A stretch of DNA of 7,678 nt from positions 1-7,678 of the forward strand of contig CAMAVV010000075.1 in the NCBI GenBank assembly GCA_945861815.1, read 5' to 3'. The position numbers were made by a program, and so were the translations under genes. Below the pieces are notes generated by a model. The model worked only from the letters and a program-made list of their open reading frames with translations. It did not search any database and had not been told where the DNA came from. The DNA comes from Thermoflexus hugenholtzii JAD2. Lineage in GTDB: Bacteria > Chloroflexota > Dehalococcoidia > SHYB01. Of this stretch, positions 4,995 through 7,678 are shown piece after piece; position 1 is the first letter of the stretch; each line of letters starts with the position of its first letter.

Positions 4995-6404
4995 ATGTCT
5001 TCTGCCATCCTCATCCGCGAACTGCCGCGCGCTCCCTCGCCTGCGCGCCTCTTCGAGAAGTTTGTCGCGCGCCCGTACGCCTTCCTTCTTGAAAGCGGGC
5101 GAGGCTATGGGCAGCTTGGCCGCTACTCCTTCCTCGGGTGCGACCCGTTTCTTGTCGTAAAGAGCCAAGGGAGGCGCGTCCAAGTCACGGGAAGCCAGGG
5201 TAAGCGAACATTCACAGCCTCACCCTTCGATGTGATCGACGATCTGCTTGCCAGGTATGCCATTGCCAAAGGCGACTACCCGGTGCCATTTGTCGGCGGC
5301 GCGGTTGGCTACTTGGGTTACGACCTAGGCCGCCTTATCGAACGCCTGCCTAACCGCCCCCGCGACGACCTTCACACCCCTGAATCACTCCTCTGCTGGT
5401 ACGACACGCTGGTGGCCTACGACCATGTTGCGCGCAAGGCCTACGCCATCTCCACAGGCTTGCCGGAGCAGTCTGGGCCGAAGCGAAAGGCGCGGGCGAA
5501 GAGCCGGTTAGACGCGCTTCTGGGAATCATCGCTGGGCCATTGCCTGCTAAGGGCGATCTACATAACACAAAGCCCGGCTCAGGAAAGCTCAGGAGCACA
5601 TTCACCAAGGCTGGGTATATCAAGGCCATCAACCGAGCGAAGGAGCACATCGTCGCCGGCGATATCTACCAGGTGAACCTTAGCCAGCGGTTCAGCGTGC
5701 CCTGGCAGGCGAATCCCTGGACGCTCTACAAACGCCTCCAGCGAATCAACCCAGCGCCCTTTGCCGCCTACCTCCAGTACGATGGCTTTGCCATCGTCAG
5801 CGCGTCGCCGGAGCGCTTTCTCCGTCGCACTGGCGACCTTATCGAGACGCGCCCCATCAAGGGCACGCGCCCCCGAGGAGCAACGCCTTCCGTAGACAGC
5901 CGCCTTGCGCGTGAGCTTCTCGCCAGCGCCAAGGACCGCGCCGAGCACATCATGATCGTAGACCTGGAGCGCAACGACCTGGGTCGTGTCGCCAAGATAG
6001 GCAGCGTGCGCGTGGCGAAGATGATGGCCCTGGAGCGCTTTCCCACAGTCCACCACCTCGTCTCAACGATCCAGGGCATACTGCCTCGCGAGAAGTCGGT
6101 AGGCGACCTGCTGCGGGCGACCTTCCCCGGCGGCTCAATCACCGGCGCGCCCAAGATCCGCTCCATGGAAATCATCGACGAGATGGAGCCGATCAGCCGC
6201 GGCATCTACACAGGCGCTATCGGCTACTTCAGCGCCACAGGAGACTTGGACCTCAACATCGCCATCCGTACACTTGTGGTGAAAGACGGCATGGCGCACT
6301 TCCACGTTGGCGGCGGCATCGTCTACGACTCTATCCCTGAGGCTGAGTACCAGGAGACCCTGGACAAGGCGCGGGCGCTCTTCCAGGCGTTGCAAGGGCG
6401 CTAA
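4995..6404 (+). CDS. pabB: Aminodeoxychorismate synthase component I
   Basis: A 469-residue chorismate-utilising enzyme. PabB adds ammonia, supplied by the glutaminase PabA, to chorismate to form 4-amino-4-deoxychorismate, the precursor of p-aminobenzoate and folate. The N-terminal anthranilate-synthase-type domain (about 10-150) includes LLES (31-34) and YSFLGCDP (44-51). The chorismate-binding domain (about 205-465) has IYQVNLSQRF (224-233), SPERF (271-275), DLERNDLG (323-330), TFPGGSITGAPK (376-387) and VGGGIVYDS (438-446). The decisive residue is Lys289 in PIKGTRPRG (287-295): PabB has this lysine, whereas anthranilate synthase TrpE has alanine (PIAGT). No pabA or pabC is in the window. 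The start is the ATG fitted to the adjacent -10. The 3' end overlaps the converging protease gene by 4 bp. Confidence 0.93.
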   Translation: MSSAILIRELPRAPSPARLFEKFVARPYAFLLESGRGYGQLGRYSFLGCDPFLVVKSQGRRVQVTGSQGKRTFTASPFDVIDDLLARYAIAKGDYPVPFVGGAVGYLGYDLGRLIERLPNRPRDDLHTPESLLCWYDTLVAYDHVARKAYAISTGLPEQSGPKRKARAKSRLDALLGIIAGPLPAKGDLHNTKPGSGKLRSTFTKAGYIKAINRAKEHIVAGDIYQVNLSQRFSVPWQANPWTLYKRLQRINPAPFAAYLQYDGFAIVSASPERFLRRTGDLIETRPIKGTRPRGATPSVDSRLARELLASAKDRAEHIMIVDLERNDLGRVAKIGSVRVAKMMALERFPTVHHLVSTIQGILPREKSVGDLLRATFPGGSITGAPKIRSMEIIDEMEPISRGIYTGAIGYFSATGDLDLNIAIRTLVVKDGMAHFHVGGGIVYDSIPEAEYQETLDKARALFQALQGR

Positions 6405-7642
6405 CTGGTCTTCCCAAAGACCTCCGGCTCCCGGATGCCGTTGTCGGTCAGCGTGTCGATGAGCAAGTCCTGGCCCGCCAGGAAGCCATTGTCGGCGCGG
6501 CTCAGGCCTTCATTGCCCGCATCCAGGTCGGCGCGGCGGTTGTTTTGCTCGAATATGATGTAGGCCGCCATCGCAGTCTCGTAGGCGCGAAAGGCGTCCA
6601 TGGCAACAGCGGCCCCTTCACTCGCCAAGGCAGGAGGCGTCAGGGCCTCTAAGCGCAGGCGCATCGCTCGATAGTCGCTCAAGAATTGCGTGACGCGGGC
6701 GACGCGGGTGGCGCGTGGGAGCGATTCGCGTTCGCGGATATATGCGTTCCACCGCTCGCGGATAAGCTGTGTCTCGTCGATCACGCCAAAGAAAGCCTTG
6801 GTGTAATCGATAAGCCCCTTGGCGCGCAGTTCGAAGTCGTCGAGTTTCAATATGTCATCGCGCACCCTGGCTTGCATCTCGTGGGAGTCGATCTTGAAGA
6901 GTTCTGTGAAGATGCCATCGAGGTCCTTCGGCTTGTCCGCCATCTTCTCGAAGAGCGCGGGCAGGATGGCGTTTCCATAGGTGCGCGCGATGTAGTCCAT
7001 GGTGGCGTAGGACTCCGCGTAGTACTGCTCGATGCGCTTTGCGTCCGTCTCTTTATGCCAGGCGTCGTACTCGCCAAGGGTGTTCAGGTCAACCCACTGG
7101 CTTGAGGTGATGGCGTTGCGGGCGGCCTGGCGCAGGACGCGCTTCCAGATGCGTTCGTCGTCGCCCATAACCGGCACGGCCGCCTGATGGCCAAGGTGGT
7201 CTGCCAGCCCTTCGATGAACCACAGGGGGGCTTGGCGGTTCCCCTCCATCCTCCCGGTGATCTGGTGCACCATCTCGTGGACCACCACGTGCGTCATGCT
7301 CTCCGGGTCGCTGCTCATATCGATATAGATGCCGGAGCGCTGGTAGCGGAAGAGCGAGACGCCTGCTTCATAACCGCCGGCCGTCGCGCCGCCGCTCTTT
7401 ACCTCGTCCACCATCCTCTGGAGGTCGGGCATCAGGTAAAAATCGATAACGTCGTCCAACTTGGCATTGAGCGCGGGAAGGACCGTGTTGAGCGCGAGCT
7501 GGTGGTACTGGGCGACGAGGGCGACAGCGCCATTGGAGATTTCAGGATAAAAGAAGAAGCTTCCCCTAGGCGTGTCATAGACGCTGAAGGTCGTGCCGTT
7601 GCTCGCAAAGGAGCGCGTTTGCAAGGGGTATGCTAATCCCAT
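6401..7642 (-). CDS. Peptidase MA-like zinc metalloprotease (HExxH gluzincin)
   Basis: About 413 residues from the ATG at 7642. The core is VVVHEMVHQITG: counted from that start, zinc ligands His122 and His126 and catalytic Glu123. The third ligand is probably Glu144 in LWFIEGLADHLG, 18 residues after the second His. This is the gluzincin (MA clan) arrangement found in 'peptidase MA-like' proteins. The rest is helical, with YYAESYATMDYIARTYG typical of the family. Relatives are usually exported, yet no signal peptide is visible: the N-terminus is MGLAYPLQTRSFASNG. An SD-like AGGGAA lies 7 bp upstream of the 7642 ATG. Another in-frame ATG is at 7663 and the frame stays open to the window edge, so the true start may be further out or the gene may be 5'-truncated. 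Physiological substrate unknown. Confidence 0.85.
   Translation of the reverse strand: MGLAYPLQTRSFASNGTTFSVYDTPRGSFFFYPEISNGAVALVAQYHQLALNTVLPALNAKLDDVIDFYLMPDLQRMVDEVKSGGATAGGYEAGVSLFRYQRSGIYIDMSSDPESMTHVVVHEMVHQITGRMEGNRQAPLWFIEGLADHLGHQAAVPVMGDDERIWKRVLRQAARNAITSSQWVDLNTLGEYDAWHKETDAKRIEQYYAESYATMDYIARTYGNAILPALFEKMADKPKDLDGIFTELFKIDSHEMQARVRDDILKLDDFELRAKGLIDYTKAFFGVIDETQLIRERWNAYIRERESLPRATRVARVTQFLSDYRAMRLRLEALTPPALASEGAAVAMDAFRAYETAMAAYIIFEQNNRRADLDAGNEGLSRADNGFLAGQDLLIDTLTDNGIREPEVFGKTS
7629..7634 (+). promoter_or_regulatory. Possible -10 element of the right-edge amidohydrolase
   Basis: TATGCT ends 6 bp before the ATG at 7641, with no Shine-Dalgarno between. The spacing matches a leaderless start, as for pabB. 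No supporting -35 is seen, and it lies inside the minus-strand protease coding sequence, so it is tentative. Confidence 0.3.
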
Positions 7643-7678
7643 GGCTGAGTTCCCTAAAATCATTTCCGTTGACGACCA
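7641..7678 (+). CDS. Amidohydrolase-2 family protein, N-terminal fragment cut by window edge
   Basis: From the ATG at 7641 the plus strand reads MAEFPKIISVDD followed by CA- (His or Gln). This is the hallmark start of amidohydrolase-2 proteins, which usually continue 'H-x-x-EPP' and carry the first metal motif (DxH). The window's own homologue begins similarly (ISADGHVEVPPDVW). Only 12 full codons are visible, so the call rests on pattern recognition. Its ATG shares two bases with the ATG of the divergent protease gene (CATG at 7640-7643). Confidence 0.6.
   Translation, partial: MAEFPKIISVDD

Noticed and set aside
4995..6404. Anthranilate synthase component I (trpE) as identity of this gene
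   Set aside because: The active-site segment reads PIKGT with lysine, the PabB form, instead of PIAGT, and no trp genes are adjacent.
6686..7105. Plus-strand open frames inside the protease gene (also 7187-7636)
   Set aside because: Both are antisense to a gene with clear HExxH and EGLAD motifs and show no family signature of their own.

Overview
The window is gene-dense, GC-rich bacterial DNA. It has short intergenic gaps, several genes that overlap at start or stop, and many long spurious antisense reading frames typical of high GC. The gene content (class III CoA-transferases, metal-dependent amidohydrolases starting with the 'ISADGH' / 'ISVDD' signature, a DUF336/GlcG protein and a peptidase-MA-like metalloprotease) resembles catabolically versatile Chloroflexota such as the Dehalococcoidia/SAR202 lineages. 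That placement is an inference from family content and cannot be proven from the sequence alone.

Layout. (1) At the left edge lies a perfect GC-rich palindrome (1-24). Just inside it are two minus-strand CaiB/BaiF-type CoA-transferase genes (2434 down to 33) that overlap by 4 bp as ATGA, so they form a translationally coupled pair. (2) A 182-bp divergent control region (2435-2616) carries two promoter-like arrays in mirror image, each beginning TTGACACCCT. One drives the CoA-transferase pair and the other drives a plus-strand amidohydrolase-2 family gene (2617-3780). (3) A plus-strand DUF336/GlcG-like gene (3934-4362) follows a short gap that holds an extended -10 element. (4) A minus-strand hicB-hicA toxin-antitoxin pair (4878 down to 4385) sits between the intact DUF336 gene and a roughly 45-bp leftover of the 3' end of a second DUF336-like gene (4919-4966). 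The two copies share a perfect 14-bp direct repeat, so the cassette appears to have replaced or broken a tandem paralogue. (5) A stand-alone pabB gene (4995-6404) has a promoter -10 so close to its ATG that the mRNA is probably leaderless. (6) A minus-strand HExxH metalloprotease of the MA clan (stop at 6401) converges on pabB with a 4-bp tail overlap. (7) At the right edge the first 12-13 codons of another amidohydrolase (plus strand from 7641) collide head-on with the start of the protease gene.

Working together. The CoA-transferases and amidohydrolase share a divergent control region and probably belong to one catabolic theme: CoA activation of an organic acid, plus hydrolysis or decarboxylation of a small organic substrate. 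The substrate cannot be read from the sequence. pabB makes the folate precursor 4-amino-4-deoxychorismate and is housekeeping. hicBA is an accessory toxin-antitoxin module. I see no CRISPR array, rRNA, tRNA, transposase or integrase, and no stretch over 300 bp without a gene. I found no clearly new multi-gene system. The most interesting signals are the scar around hicBA, the mirrored promoters, and the recurrent leaderless or near-leaderless starts.
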